Below, piece by piece: positions 15,337 to 23,485 of a stretch of 64,000 nucleotides of DNA. Location of the stretch: positions 1,541,043 to 1,605,042 of the forward strand of contig CP129469.1 in assembly GCA_030583665.1 (NCBI GenBank), read 5' to 3'. The position numbers and the translations under genes were made by a program. The DNA is from Candidatus Jettenia sp. AMX2 (GTDB lineage Bacteria; Planctomycetota; Brocadiia; Brocadiales; Brocadiaceae). Numbering within the stretch: position 1 is the first letter of the stretch; each line of letters begins with the position of its first letter. Below the pieces are notes generated by a model. It ran no database searches, was not told where the DNA came from, and saw only the letters and a list, made by a program, of their open reading frames with translations.

Positions 15337-16665
15337 CTAATTTTTAGATGCATTAATGAATGAATTACCAGGCCCAGAAGGATAACGGAAGGAACCTGTA
15401 GGGTGACTGGAGTTACCCTTCTGGGCCTCCGCGAAAACTCCACCACTTTTCCTCCCTTTACTCATTCTTACGACAAAATCCCATAATGAACCTCAGAGGG
15501 TGTTCTATATCCAAGCGATTGATGGTACCTCCGATTATTATAAAATGAAAAATACTTCTCCAACCCCTCTCGGGCATCTTTGCATACCTGATAATCTTTT
15601 ATATATACCTCCTCATATTTCACACTCCTCCAAAGCCTTTCCGTAAAAATATTATCAAATACTCTGCCCCGACCATCCATACTGATCGCTATCCCTTTAT
15701 CCAAGAGAATCCCGGTAAAATCTTTACTGGTAAACTGGGAACCCTGATCACTGTTAAATATCTCTGGACATCCTTTCCCCAAGGCATCCTCCAATGCCTC
15801 TCTACAAAAATAAACGTCCAAACTATTACTCAAACGCCATGATAACACATAACGGCTAAACCAATCGATTATCGCTGCAAGGTATAAAAACCCTTGCCTC
15901 AGCCGAATGTATGTAATATCGCTCGCCCATACCTGATTGGGATACTGGATCTTCACATCACTCAGTAAGTAGGGATATATTTTGTGATCGGGATGTTTCT
16001 TACTGAAATTCCCTCTCGGATATATCGCTCGCAATCCCATCTGTCTCATGAGGGATTGCACTCTTTCCCTACTTATACAAATGCCCTCCCGTCTCAATGC
16101 CTCTCTTATCCTGCGACTCCCATAGAATGGACATTCAGTAAACATTCCATCTATTCGGTGCATGACCTCTATTGTCTCATCTGATACCCCTACTGGCTCA
16201 TAATATATGTTCGATCTATGCAGACCTAAAAGTTCACACTACTTTCGTATGCTTAATCCCTTATGATCTCCTTCTATTAACCGCCTCTTCTCATCAACGC
16301 TCAAACTGTGCAGATTTTTTTTAAGCCATTCGTTCTCCACCTTCAACTGGCCTATCTGCCGGTAAAGCTCATCTATCATCTTCTCCTTCTCTTCTCGTAA
16401 TTTCACCCCCTTCCCCTGAAATATCTCCACCAGTCCTTCTAATGCTCGTTTCCGCCAATTTGTTATCTGTGTCCTGTGAACTTCATATTCTGACGACAAC
16501 TCTGCTATCGTCTTTTCACCTTTTATTGCCTCCAGGGCAACTTTTGCCATAAACGCTGAATTAAAACTCTTTCTCATCCTTATTTCTTTCGGACCTCCTT
16601 TCGTCATTTATTTTACCAAAAATGACTCTTGATTACTGGTCCGAAAAACCCAGTCCATTATAAAT
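15337..16665 (-). mobile_element. IS3-family insertion sequence 2 (ends approximate)
   Basis: Contains an IS3 transposase gene with an internal amber codon. The upstream end is probably near TGGACTGGG at about 16660, but I could not find a matching inverted repeat on the other side. There, a hairpin with arms AGGCCCAGAAGG and CCTTCTGGGCCT occupies 15369-15429. The left end may be truncated. It interrupts the SLATT gene. Confidence 0.65.
15468..16607 (-). pseudogene. IS3-family transposase with in-frame TAG
   Basis: Two segments in the same frame, 16607-16242 (HTH and coiled coil: FNSAFMAKVALEAIKGEKTI ... GQLKVENEWLKK) and 16238-15468 (integrase core: VWASDITYIRL, IFNSDQGSQF, FTERLWRSVKYEE), are separated by one TAG at 16239-16241. 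The codon sits in SIRK-stop-CELLGLHRSNIYYEP, where relatives usually have Gln, consistent with a CAG to TAG change. The transposase is therefore probably inactive unless the codon is read through. Confidence 0.82.
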
Positions 16666-16851
16666 GCCATTTTCAGATTCTGATAGAATTTGAATACTTG
16701 CAATTCCGCCAAGCAAAAGAGGTATTGAGATAAAAAATGTTTTTACTTTCCTTAAAAAGGAAAGCCAAAAGAAAAAGGTAGTTGAAGTATACAAACAATT
16801 TTCTTCTTCTCGTTTACATTCTTGGATTATTGTTTCATACTTCTGTTCCAT
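16666..16851 (-). pseudogene. SLATT-domain effector, 5' part
   Basis: From ATG 16851 (overlapping the CD-NTase stop): MEQKYETIIQECKREEENCL, YTSTTFFFWLSFLRKVK, then the first transmembrane helix (FFISIPLLLGGIASIQIL). The ECKREEENCLYTST segment is the recognisable SLATT start. SLATT proteins are two-TM effectors paired with SMODS/CD-NTase enzymes and are predicted to form membrane pores on second-messenger binding. IS3 element 2 cuts the gene after about 60 residues. Confidence 0.75.
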
Positions 16852-18106
16852 CTTCTTCCTCACGGTTAGTGATTGCAACTGTTATATTATCATATGCTAC
16901 ACATACATTGTCTTTTATGATGTAGCATTCAACGTAATGAGAACCAGTGTATTTTGAGTTTTCCACTCTTGACCTTTTCCCAGTGTCAGCCCATATTTGC
17001 CCCCGAAGATCATTACTTCGAAGTGCTTCTTCACCAAAGTTTCGAACTTTCCATTTTACACTGAATGGTTCAGGTATGTTGGTAGATTCTATAAAAAATT
17101 CTAAACGTTTCCTTTTTAATAAAAACTTCATATGTTTTAACAATTTTGTCCGCCAACCTTTTTGACTAACGTAACAATTAATTTTTACAAAATAGTTTTC
17201 ATTAAAATCAACCGGATGAAATTGTTCGATATATTGTTCTTTCTCTGAAAAATATCTGTCTTCCTTTTTTTCAGCCTTAACAGTTCCTTGACTTGGAAAA
17301 TCATTGCCAAAAATTTTTTTCCATTCTGCAACGGCTTTGAGTTCTTTTTCTTCATTAAAATATTCTATTGCTTTTTTAGCTCTTTTTTGTGCCGTTTCAG
17401 CATAACTTTTTTGTGACTCATCTATTTCGTCAACTAAAAAAGAAAAGAAATCATAAATAAGAGTTTGTGTATCTGAGAATGTATATTCATTATCATCTAA
17501 AAACTTTATTACGGCTTCTTCTATTTTATACGATTTTATTTTAACACCACATTTTTCTTCCCACTTTTTTATCATTCGAACCAGTTTTCTTGTTAGTCCA
17601 GAATTGTTTGAGTCTGATTCATCAATTTTTTTAATTTCACTTCTTGGATCCCAAATCTCCCAACTTCCTCCATTAGCACTATTTAGAATTTTGAATTTAC
17701 CATCAGTTTCTTCAAAAGAGGGAAGAACTTCAACATTATGGCGAGGATCAGAAAATTCTACAACGACAACTTTACCAAATACTTTTATATTAGAGCTAGA
17801 ATATTTTTCTTCAAGAATAGATTTAATTTCATTCAACAAATTAGATTGACCATTTGAAGTTTGATTATCATATTGTTCGAATTTTTCTTCAGGCATTTTA
17901 AATATTACGTCAATATCCCTTGCAGGTCTAATATTTGTTTTCTTCCCATAGGAACCAATTAATAGCTTTGTCGATCCGCTATAATTCGTTTCATAGTAAT
18001 GGTTATGAAGCTTTTCACAAACACCGGAATACTTTGTTTTTGCATCTTCCCTTTGTTTTGCAGTTAGCTTAATATTATCTAAAAACTTATCAAAATAATT
18101 TTCCAC
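16835..18106 (-). CDS. CD-NTase (SMODS) with AGS-C sensor-like domain, CBASS synthase
   Basis: A 423-residue nucleotidyltransferase of the cGAS/DncV-like fold. Residues 51-66 contain the catalytic GSYGKKTNIRPARDID motif (GS, then D64 and D66), and the third acidic residue is E126 in HNVEVLP. The C-terminal 85 residues (VKWKVRNFGEEALRSNDLRG ... SHYVECYIIKDN) resemble the AGS-C domain found on such synthases. Members make cyclic oligonucleotide signals on phage infection. The start is a GTG. It overlaps the SLATT effector gene, so this was a two-gene CBASS cassette; the synthase looks intact while the effector is broken. Confidence 0.85.
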   Translation of the reverse strand: MENYFDKFLDNIKLTAKQREDAKTKYSGVCEKLHNHYYETNYSGSTKLLIGSYGKKTNIRPARDIDVIFKMPEEKFEQYDNQTSNGQSNLLNEIKSILEEKYSSSNIKVFGKVVVVEFSDPRHNVEVLPSFEETDGKFKILNSANGGSWEIWDPRSEIKKIDESDSNNSGLTRKLVRMIKKWEEKCGVKIKSYKIEEAVIKFLDDNEYTFSDTQTLIYDFFSFLVDEIDESQKSYAETAQKRAKKAIEYFNEEKELKAVAEWKKIFGNDFPSQGTVKAEKKEDRYFSEKEQYIEQFHPVDFNENYFVKINCYVSQKGWRTKLLKHMKFLLKRKRLEFFIESTNIPEPFSVKWKVRNFGEEALRSNDLRGQIWADTGKRSRVENSKYTGSHYVECYIIKDNVCVAYDNITVAITNREEEDGTEV

Positions 18107-18123
18107 GATAACCTATTAAAAAT

Positions 18124-18195
18124 GTATAACGCCGCCCATAAGCCGCGCGAACGAAGCGCAGCGGAGCGAGCGTCGGCTTGATGGGCTGGTTATGC
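18124..18195 (-). other. attC site
   Basis: GCATAAC (18195-18189) and GTTATAC (18130-18124) with long complementary arms, CAGCCCATCAAGCCG and CGGCTTATGGGCGG, and a GC-rich palindromic centre. A textbook attC hairpin. Confidence 0.92.
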
Positions 18196-18201
18196 GGTAA
18201 C

Positions 18202-19032
18202 TCAGAAATGCCTACAAGCATCTAAATCAACCTCTATTGGCCAATTCTTGTTCTCCACTCTATTGCCATGATCGTTTAAATTCTTGATTCTCTGGATTTG
18301 TTGAGTAACAGATGAGGCATTGTCTTGTTGCGCTTTGTTTTTAACATCCAATGATGGGTAAATGATCATGGCAAACCACCCGTCAAGAGGGATAAGGTAC
18401 TTCAGCTTTTTCTGCTGCTCTGGTTGTAACGTCTGATAATAGGAGTGTGCGGATTCATTTTTCGGGTCTCTAGGATCGATAATTAGATTTTTGTTTAGTA
18501 ATTCCTGCAAAAATACTATTCGCCATTCTGATTCGCTGTAAAAATCGTAGTTTAGGGTGCGCGAGCTATTCATTGGCTTAAAAAAATTGAGAAGATCTTT
18601 ATTGCCAATCTCCTTAGCACAAGTTTGCAAAAATACGTCGTTATTTATTTTTTCGTGAAATCCATAGTAGATCAAGGGCCTGCCAGAGCGGCTAAATACA
18701 AATGGTCTCTTAACGCCAATTCCCAGTCGCCCATATTGTCGAGCATGTTTCCTGGACTCGGAAACCTTTAGTTCAGTAAAACAAGTTTTTGGTGTTTCTG
18801 GAACGGTGATCTGGGCGCCTTCAAACTCTAAGGAACTCTCAGATTCCGATGTCATCCATAGCCCGTGCGTAAGAATGTCGCGTAACCTGTTTATATATTG
18901 ATCCGTTACATTGGCATTCTTTCTAGTAGACGATTTATCTGATTCATGCCAATTTTTGTCATATTCACGATCAATGTCTTTACCAGTCCAATGAATTAGG
19001 AAATCAGAATGTATGGCGTAATCGTAGTTCAT
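18202..19032 (-). CDS. AbiGi-like abortive infection protein
   Basis: A 276-residue protein with the AbiGi family pattern: SDFLIHWTGKDIDREYD near the N terminus, INRLRDILTHGLWMT, TCFTELKVSESRKHARQYGR and LGIGVKRPFVFSRSGRPLIY. AbiGi is the antitoxin-side component of the AbiG phage abortive infection system; AbiGii is its partner. No AbiGii-like gene is next to it: the cassette holds this gene alone between two attC sites. It may act independently or with a partner elsewhere. Confidence 0.78.
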   Translation of the reverse strand: MNYDYAIHSDFLIHWTGKDIDREYDKNWHESDKSSTRKNANVTDQYINRLRDILTHGLWMTSESESSLEFEGAQITVPETPKTCFTELKVSESRKHARQYGRLGIGVKRPFVFSRSGRPLIYYGFHEKINNDVFLQTCAKEIGNKDLLNFFKPMNSSRTLNYDFYSESEWRIVFLQELLNKNLIIDPRDPKNESAHSYYQTLQPEQQKKLKYLIPLDGWFAMIIYPSLDVKNKAQQDNASSVTQQIQRIKNLNDHGNRVENKNWPIEVDLDACRHF

Positions 19033-19056
19033 GCGTTACCTATCTCTAACTTTCCC

Positions 19057-19126
19057 GCATAACGTTCAAGGTCAGGGGCGCTGCGCGGCTTTATCGCGGA
19101 GCGTCCCCTGCACCACAGTGTTAGCC
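19057..19126 (-). other. attC site
   Basis: GGCTAAC (19126-19120) and GTTATGC (19063-19057) enclose arms GTGCAGGGGACGCTCCGCG and CGCGCAGCGCCCCTGAC. The stop codon of the gene at 19121 lies in the first box. Confidence 0.9.
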
Positions 19127-19990
19127 CTCATAGCCGATGAGAAGCTGGACATTGCACACAAACTGAAATGCATAGATTTTCGCCAGCGACTTTGCCAGCT
19201 TGCTGTTTGCTTCTTGGAAGAGCATTGCCGCCAACGAAGAGTAGGTTTCACGCAAATCACCAAGCTGTTCCGAGGCGCTGACTATGGCCTCAGCAGTCTC
19301 AGCGAGAAATGCCGAATTACTTTGGCGAGGCGATTGGTCTTGGAGAGCCTCAAGTGCCTGCTCAAAAGACCGACTCTCAATCGGTGTTGGCTCGGAGTGA
19401 GCAATGCCGCAGTTTCCGGGAGATACGAAGCTATATCGATCATGGCCGTTCAGCTTCGCGATCTCGCAGAAATTGGATTCCTTTACGAGTTTTCCGGAGT
19501 TGATTGTGGCCCACAGCTCACCATACGTATGAAATGCTGGGCAGGCGTAAACGACAATTGCCTTTCCAGAAGTCTTCTGTGCGAGTGATTCAAGGGCCTG
19601 TTGCTGGCTCGCGAACGTGTCGTAACGAAAGTACGGCTTTTTCCACGACCCGAACTCAGCAGCATCGGAGCGGACCATCCTATTGGGACGCTTGGCCTGA
19701 ATGAAGCAGTTGAACTTGAACCGGGGGAAATGTTCGATTTCGTGTTCGAGTTCCTTCCACCACTCATGTCTCAAATGCGTTGCCGGAGGATGCATGAAGA
19801 ACATCCGGCGCCACCACGGGTACATATGAGGGAACAAATTCCAGAAGTGATGATTGGATGTTCGTAGGGCCACATCGAAGCCGACGATATCTTCAAGAAC
19901 TTGACCCGGAGGAAAGAAAAGCCGGCGACTATGCACAAGCTCAGACGTGAGGTGCTGCTCGTAGGTCTTTTCTTCAAATTCAGCGTACAT
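19121..19990 (-). CDS. Predicted PD-(D/E)XK nuclease-like cassette protein
   Basis: A 289-residue protein that I do not recognise by name. The N-terminal 105 residues suggest a restriction-endonuclease-like fold: E33 and D39 in GQVLEDIVGFDVAL, then FKFNCFIQAKRP with Q98 and K100. The rest is alpha-helical. It is noticeably more GC-rich than the neighbouring AbiGi and CD-NTase cassettes, indicating a separate origin. Being second from the integrase, it is among the more recently acquired cassettes. A defence nuclease role is inference from motif and context. Confidence 0.55.
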   Translation of the reverse strand: MYAEFEEKTYEQHLTSELVHSRRLFFPPGQVLEDIVGFDVALRTSNHHFWNLFPHMYPWWRRMFFMHPPATHLRHEWWKELEHEIEHFPRFKFNCFIQAKRPNRMVRSDAAEFGSWKKPYFRYDTFASQQQALESLAQKTSGKAIVVYACPAFHTYGELWATINSGKLVKESNFCEIAKLNGHDRYSFVSPGNCGIAHSEPTPIESRSFEQALEALQDQSPRQSNSAFLAETAEAIVSASEQLGDLRETYSSLAAMLFQEANSKLAKSLAKIYAFQFVCNVQLLIGYEG

Positions 19991-20005
19991 GATGAATGCC
20001 TTGAG

Positions 20006-20095
20006 GGCTAACGTCCACGTCCACCGGCGCGCGGCGGCGATGGTTGCTCAAGCCACAGTGCTTCCCGCGCGTCCGCGTGCGGCGTGCTGTTAGCG
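20006..20095 (-). other. attC site
   Basis: CGCTAAC (20095-20089) and GTTAGCC (20012-20006) on the minus strand enclose a GC-rich imperfect hairpin with arms CACGCCGCACGCGG and CCGGTGGACGTG. Confidence 0.82.
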
Positions 20096-20106
20096 TGCAT
20101 ACACAA

Positions 20107-20880
20107 TTACAGGACTCTCGACGGTTCAAATGAACGCAGCGTCCTTTCCGCGGTCGGGTTGCGATCCACGATCATGCGATACAGGTCAGGCCAATACTCG
20201 GTTGCACGGTAACGACCTCGCATTTGGCCTCGGACGAAGCCAGCGTTCCGGAGAACCCGATGGTCTCTGAATTGGCTTAAATGTAGAGGAGCCTTCAACG
20301 TACTGACGCGGCGGATCGGCGCCATCCAATCCTTTCCCGCTTTCCAGCCGGCTCGTACGTGTTTGACTGGCGCTGCCACCCGAAACACATCCCGTACAAA
20401 ACTGTCTGGGGCGGTGCGGTAGAAGAGAATTAGATCGCCTTCCATGGCTTTGCTCGGCACGCTCCACAATTCGCTGTACCTGCAGGTGGAAAGATGATCG
20501 CGAAACTGGCCAGCGACAGGTTGGAACCAGACCCCAAAACCTAGACCAAACTCCTTCCGCAATTCAATGACTCGAATTCGCTCCGGTACCGCTGGCCAAT
20601 CATGAATCCAGCAAACGATGCAATCACATTGTTTGGGATCATGCCGATGCTGAACGAAGTTTCGCGATCGATACTCAAATTCTATTCTGACGCGCTTTCC
20701 ATCGCGGTACGCTGTGCAGTCTGGGTACCCCGCCTGGACCCTTTCAACATGAAGCCCAAACTTTCTTGCGAGATGTGAGAACAGGAACACTACGCCCTGT
20801 TCGTTCTCTGGAGCGTAGTCGAGCGGAGCGCCGTCCGGCAGGCGATCGGGTCGAGTTTCACCGAGGTTTCGAGAAGCCAT
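20107..20880 (-). CDS. Predicted PD-(D/E)XK nuclease with EVE/PUA-like C-terminal domain
   Basis: A 257-residue protein. AGYPDCTAYRDGKRVRIEFE (D54, E67, E69), then FEYRSRNF and the CDCIVCWIHDW strand, match a compact PD-(D/E)XK nuclease core. From about residue 135 the sequence (GDLILFYRTAPDSFVRDVFR) looks like an EVE/PUA-like domain that binds modified bases. Such a fusion would suit a modification-dependent nuclease. AGAGGAAATC precedes ATG 20880. It is the first cassette after the integrase, so it should be the best expressed and most recently inserted one. GC content is high. Confidence 0.6.
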   Translation of the reverse strand: MASRNLGETRPDRLPDGAPLDYAPENEQGVVFLFSHLARKFGLHVERVQAGYPDCTAYRDGKRVRIEFEYRSRNFVQHRHDPKQCDCIVCWIHDWPAVPERIRVIELRKEFGLGFGVWFQPVAGQFRDHLSTCRYSELWSVPSKAMEGDLILFYRTAPDSFVRDVFRVAAPVKHVRAGWKAGKDWMAPIRRVSTLKAPLHLSQFRDHRVLRNAGFVRGQMRGRYRATEYWPDLYRMIVDRNPTAERTLRSFEPSRVL

Positions 20881-20908
20881 GATTTCCTCTAGGGCCCTCC
20901 AATTTGCA

Positions 20909-21025
20909 CGCTAACATATTATTGAAGGGACGAAATCCGTCCCGTTAACCCCCTAAAAAGGGTGTTAGTCATAGAGCAAAAATCGTGCCCTATCTTTCAT
21001 CGTTGGTTGTGTGATTCAAAAAAGT
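20909..21025 (-). other. Putative attI recombination site
   Basis: The GTTAGCG core (20915-20909) marks the junction with the first cassette. The 110 bp between it and the intI stop (21026) have no coding frame and contain the inverted repeat GGGACGAAATCCGTCCC. In integrons with intI oriented like the cassettes, attI lies in this interval. The exact limits cannot be defined by eye. Confidence 0.6.
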
Positions 21026-22189
21026 TCAGAAGTCCAGTGGACTTTTTGCCTCTTTCACGGTTTTACTCGGCACGCAATGGGTATAAATCATCGTCGTTTT
21101 CACATCGGCGTGGCCCAGCATTGTCTGGATCGTGCGAATATCGTAATTCGCCTGCAAAAGATGCGTGGCGAAACTATGCCGAAAGGTATGTGAAGTGACG
21201 CGTTTGGTGAGCTTTGCACGCCTTACCACTTTTTTTAACGCCTCCTGGACTTGCGATTCATGAAGATGATATCGCCGACGTTCTTTTATGCCAGGAACCG
21301 GCGTAAGCTCTTTTTGTGGAAAAAACCACTGCCAGATGAAATCCTTGGCAGCGGCAGGATACTTCTTTTCAAGTGAATCAACGAGAAATACACCCGCATA
21401 GCCTGCCGCGAGGTCCTTGTCATGAAGTTCACTCACAGTTTCCAACTGGGTTTTTAACTCAGGTATTATAGTCTGAGGGAGAGGAACTGTCCGGTCCTTG
21501 TCGCCTTTGCCGTGCACCGTGAGAATTCCGTCCTCGAAATTGAAATTCTGCACTCGTAGGCTGAGGCACTCAAAGAGACGAAGCCCGCAACCGTAGAGCA
21601 GATTGACAACAGTATCGCATGGATATTCGAGATGTTTCAAAATTGCATCAATTTCCGGGCGAGAAAGAACGACAGGAATATATTTCGATTTCTTAGCGCG
21701 GGGGACATCGCGTTGATCGCCAAAGTCTTTCTGGAGGACATGTCGAAAAAGAAACAGCAATGCATTGAAGGCCTGGTTCTGGGTTGAGGAGGCAACGCGG
21801 CACTCAACCGCCAGATAGGTGAGATATTCCTTCACGTCAACAGAGGAAAGCTTATCCGGTGGTTTGTCGCGCAGATAGCGTTGAAATTTGCGAGCCCAAT
21901 CCGCGTATGTTTTAAGCGTTTTTCGAGAATAGTGCCTGGTTTTGATCTCGGCGACGAGTTTTTCGATGGTCTGATCCCATGCCAGTGATTTGGATTTTTC
22001 CAGACAACGCCATTCGTTATAGCGCTTTCCCCCCGGTGAGCTGAATAAAGTGGACGGCTCTGCAACGGCTGCCGCTGATATCGTGGCTGAGATTTCAACG
22101 CCTGTGACAAGGGCGCCTTTTGCATCTCGTGCCTTTGATGGCGGTTGCGCGGTACGAGCATTTGTGGGAGGTTTCGCCTCAACCGGCAC
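21026..22189 (-). CDS. intI: Integron integrase IntI
   Basis: A tyrosine recombinase of 387 residues if translated from the GTG at 22189. The core-binding domain is at about 70-155 (RHYSRKTLKTYADWARKFQR). Catalytic residues are R204 (CGLRLFE), H334 and R337 (HTFRHSF), H360 (GHADVKTT) and Y369. Residues 282-312 (KDFIWQWFFPQKEL ... RRRYHLHE) are the extra patch that distinguishes IntI from other tyrosine recombinases. It points the same way as the cassettes, as reported for some planctomycete, spirochaete and Chlorobium integrons. Sequence further upstream encodes a second, now broken N-terminal domain. Confidence 0.9.
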   Translation of the reverse strand: MPVEAKPPTNARTAQPPSKARDAKGALVTGVEISATISAAAVAEPSTLFSSPGGKRYNEWRCLEKSKSLAWDQTIEKLVAEIKTRHYSRKTLKTYADWARKFQRYLRDKPPDKLSSVDVKEYLTYLAVECRVASSTQNQAFNALLFLFRHVLQKDFGDQRDVPRAKKSKYIPVVLSRPEIDAILKHLEYPCDTVVNLLYGCGLRLFECLSLRVQNFNFEDGILTVHGKGDKDRTVPLPQTIIPELKTQLETVSELHDKDLAAGYAGVFLVDSLEKKYPAAAKDFIWQWFFPQKELTPVPGIKERRRYHLHESQVQEALKKVVRRAKLTKRVTSHTFRHSFATHLLQANYDIRTIQTMLGHADVKTTMIYTHCVPSKTVKEAKSPLDF

Positions 22190-22487
22190 TGAACCAAGGT
22201 GTTCTTTCGGCTGCTGCGATTCGAAAAATAGAAAAATCGTGTGTGCGGCCTGCGTGCATTGTTGGGAGGTTTGTTTTTTGCTCCGCAGTTTTTCGATGAA
22301 TAAGCGAATCTGTTCCAGTTTGGCGTTGGGAGGAGGATACTTTTTGCAAAAATCGAGGAAATAACGAAGCTATTTCCTGTAATAACCGCGGAAGGACTCA
22401 GGAACTGCACGTTGTTGTAAGACTTCGTTGAACTGGGTTAAAACATTCTGTGGAATCGGAAGCATGACCTTGATCTCATATCTCATA
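22190..22487 (-). pseudogene. intI: Broken N-terminal extension of intI
   Basis: From ATG 22487 one reads MRYEIKVMLPIPQNV, then a frame change at a run of five T, then VLQQRAVPESFRGYYRK, a TAG at 22370-22372, and LRYFLDFCKKYPPPNAKLEQ continuing in phase into the IntI frame. This extension looks like an additional core-binding (SAM-like) domain. One extra base and one nonsense codon (perhaps TGG to TAG) separate it from the present integrase. Confidence 0.7.
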
Positions 22488-22577
22488 ACATTACTTTTTT
22501 AACAAAGTACTGTGATTAAAAAGTTTTTTTCTTTTAACAAATAGTACCGCGTAAGTCAAGAAATATTTACATAAATC

Positions 22578-22606
22578 TTGACATATAAATTTCCCACTAC
22601 TATTAT
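22578..22606 (+). promoter_or_regulatory. Sigma-70-type promoter toward the integrase remnant
   Basis: TTGACA (22578-22583), a 17-bp spacer and TATTAT (22601-22606) form a near-consensus promoter in the divergent space between intI (minus) and the integrase remnant (plus). It may once have driven that integrase. Confidence 0.65.
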
Positions 22607-22739
22607 TTTAATTTTTTAACGTTACAAATTGAGTGATATTAAGAAAACAGGATAAGTATTCATGCTCAATTTTATTCACTAAATACAGCAGATTGTTGAA
22701 TAAACGGTACCCGTTTCCGTTCATAATAGTTATAAGAGG

Positions 22740-23022
22740 ACAGTTCCGCTTCTTTAACTTCTCCCGCCCCATTCTCCTGGAAAGAAGTGGCGACGAAATC
22801 GGGGGCGTTGTCAGGGAAAGAGTGGGACAAGGTTTACTCAGACCTGTATGCGGAGATTAAGGTAAGACATTATTCCCTGAAGACATTGAGATCGTATTCT
22901 ACATGGGTACGGAAGTTCCAAGCCTTTACAAAAGGCAAGAAACCTTCTGATTTGAATCCATCCGATGTGAAGGATTTCATATGCTTTCTGGCTGTGCAAT
23001 GCCGCGTCTCGGCTTCTTCCCA
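22740..23022 (+). pseudogene. Second integron-integrase remnant
   Basis: The plus-strand frame reads SWKEVATKSGALSGKEWDKV, YSDLYAEIKVRHYSLKTLRS, then PSDVKDFICFLAVQCRVSAS. This parallels the core-binding region of the intact IntI (residues 60-137). It stops being integrase-like at SASSQ, where an attC-like sequence of the hicBA cassette begins. No catalytic domain remains. It faces away from the main integrase. Confidence 0.75.
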
Positions 23023-23025
23023 GAC

Positions 23026-23086
23026 CCCCACACCTGCCGTTTTTGAGCGCAGCGAGAAAACGGTCAAGTGCAGCGTCTTGTTAGCG
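23026..23086 (-). other. attC-like site of the hicBA cassette
   Basis: CGCTAAC (23086-23080) is followed on the minus strand by arms CACTTGACCGTTTT and AAAACGGCAGGTG, which differ by one base. A clear closing GTTRRRY box is missing, so the site is partial; it abuts the integrase remnant. Confidence 0.6.
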
Positions 23087-23087
23087 G

Positions 23088-23276
23088 CTATTTTACGGGC
23101 TCTATACCAAGGTCTTTGCATATCTTCCTCGCCAAGATGTCCTTGATTTCGGAATGCCGAGGGATCGCCGACCGTTTATTTTGAGCTGGATTATGCCACC
23201 AAGAATGCTTACCACCTTCTCGTAAAAGATCACATCCTTGGCTGCGCAGATACTTGAGAAGTTCATTTCTCTTCAT
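23088..23276 (-). CDS. hicA: HicA family mRNA interferase toxin
   Basis: A 62-residue dsRNA-binding-fold toxin. MKRNELLKYLRSQGCDLLRE, GGKHSWWHNP with the catalytic histidine region, and the C-terminal IPRHSEIKDILARKICKDLG match HicA throughout. It overlaps hicB by 4 bp. It appears complete. Its stop is 2 nt before an attC-like box, consistent with capture as a cassette. Confidence 0.92.
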   Translation of the reverse strand: MKRNELLKYLRSQGCDLLREGGKHSWWHNPAQNKRSAIPRHSEIKDILARKICKDLGIEPVK

Positions 23277-23485
23277 ATGGCGATTTTTTCTTCCTTGTAG
23301 CCGCTGCCAGCAGCGGCCAACGCGTCCTGGCGGTTGAATTCCAATGCCTCTTTTAGAGTCACTTCCAAAGTCTCTTTCAATTCCTCATAAGTTCTTTCCT
23401 GGCAATTTACGCCGGGGATTTCCCCGATCCATCCGACCCACCAGTCGCCTTCCTGTTTTACAACCGCTGTATATTCGTTTTTCAT
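23273..23485 (-). CDS. hicB: HicB family antitoxin
   Basis: About 70 residues with the HicB partial RNase H-like fold: YTAVVKQEGDWWVGWIGEIP, GVNCQERTYEELKETLEVTL. ATG 23485 has GGAGG 8 nt upstream; longer frames are not supported. It lacks a C-terminal DNA-binding domain. It is translated ahead of, and coupled to, hicA, the less common order. Confidence 0.9.
   Translation of the reverse strand: MKNEYTAVVKQEGDWWVGWIGEIPGVNCQERTYEELKETLEVTLKEALEFNRQDALAAAGSGYKEEKIAI

Noticed and set aside
21832-22410. 192-residue frame overlapping intI
   Set aside because: It reads the intI region in another frame with low-complexity Ser/Arg/Pro composition; the IntI extension in the main phase explains the sequence.
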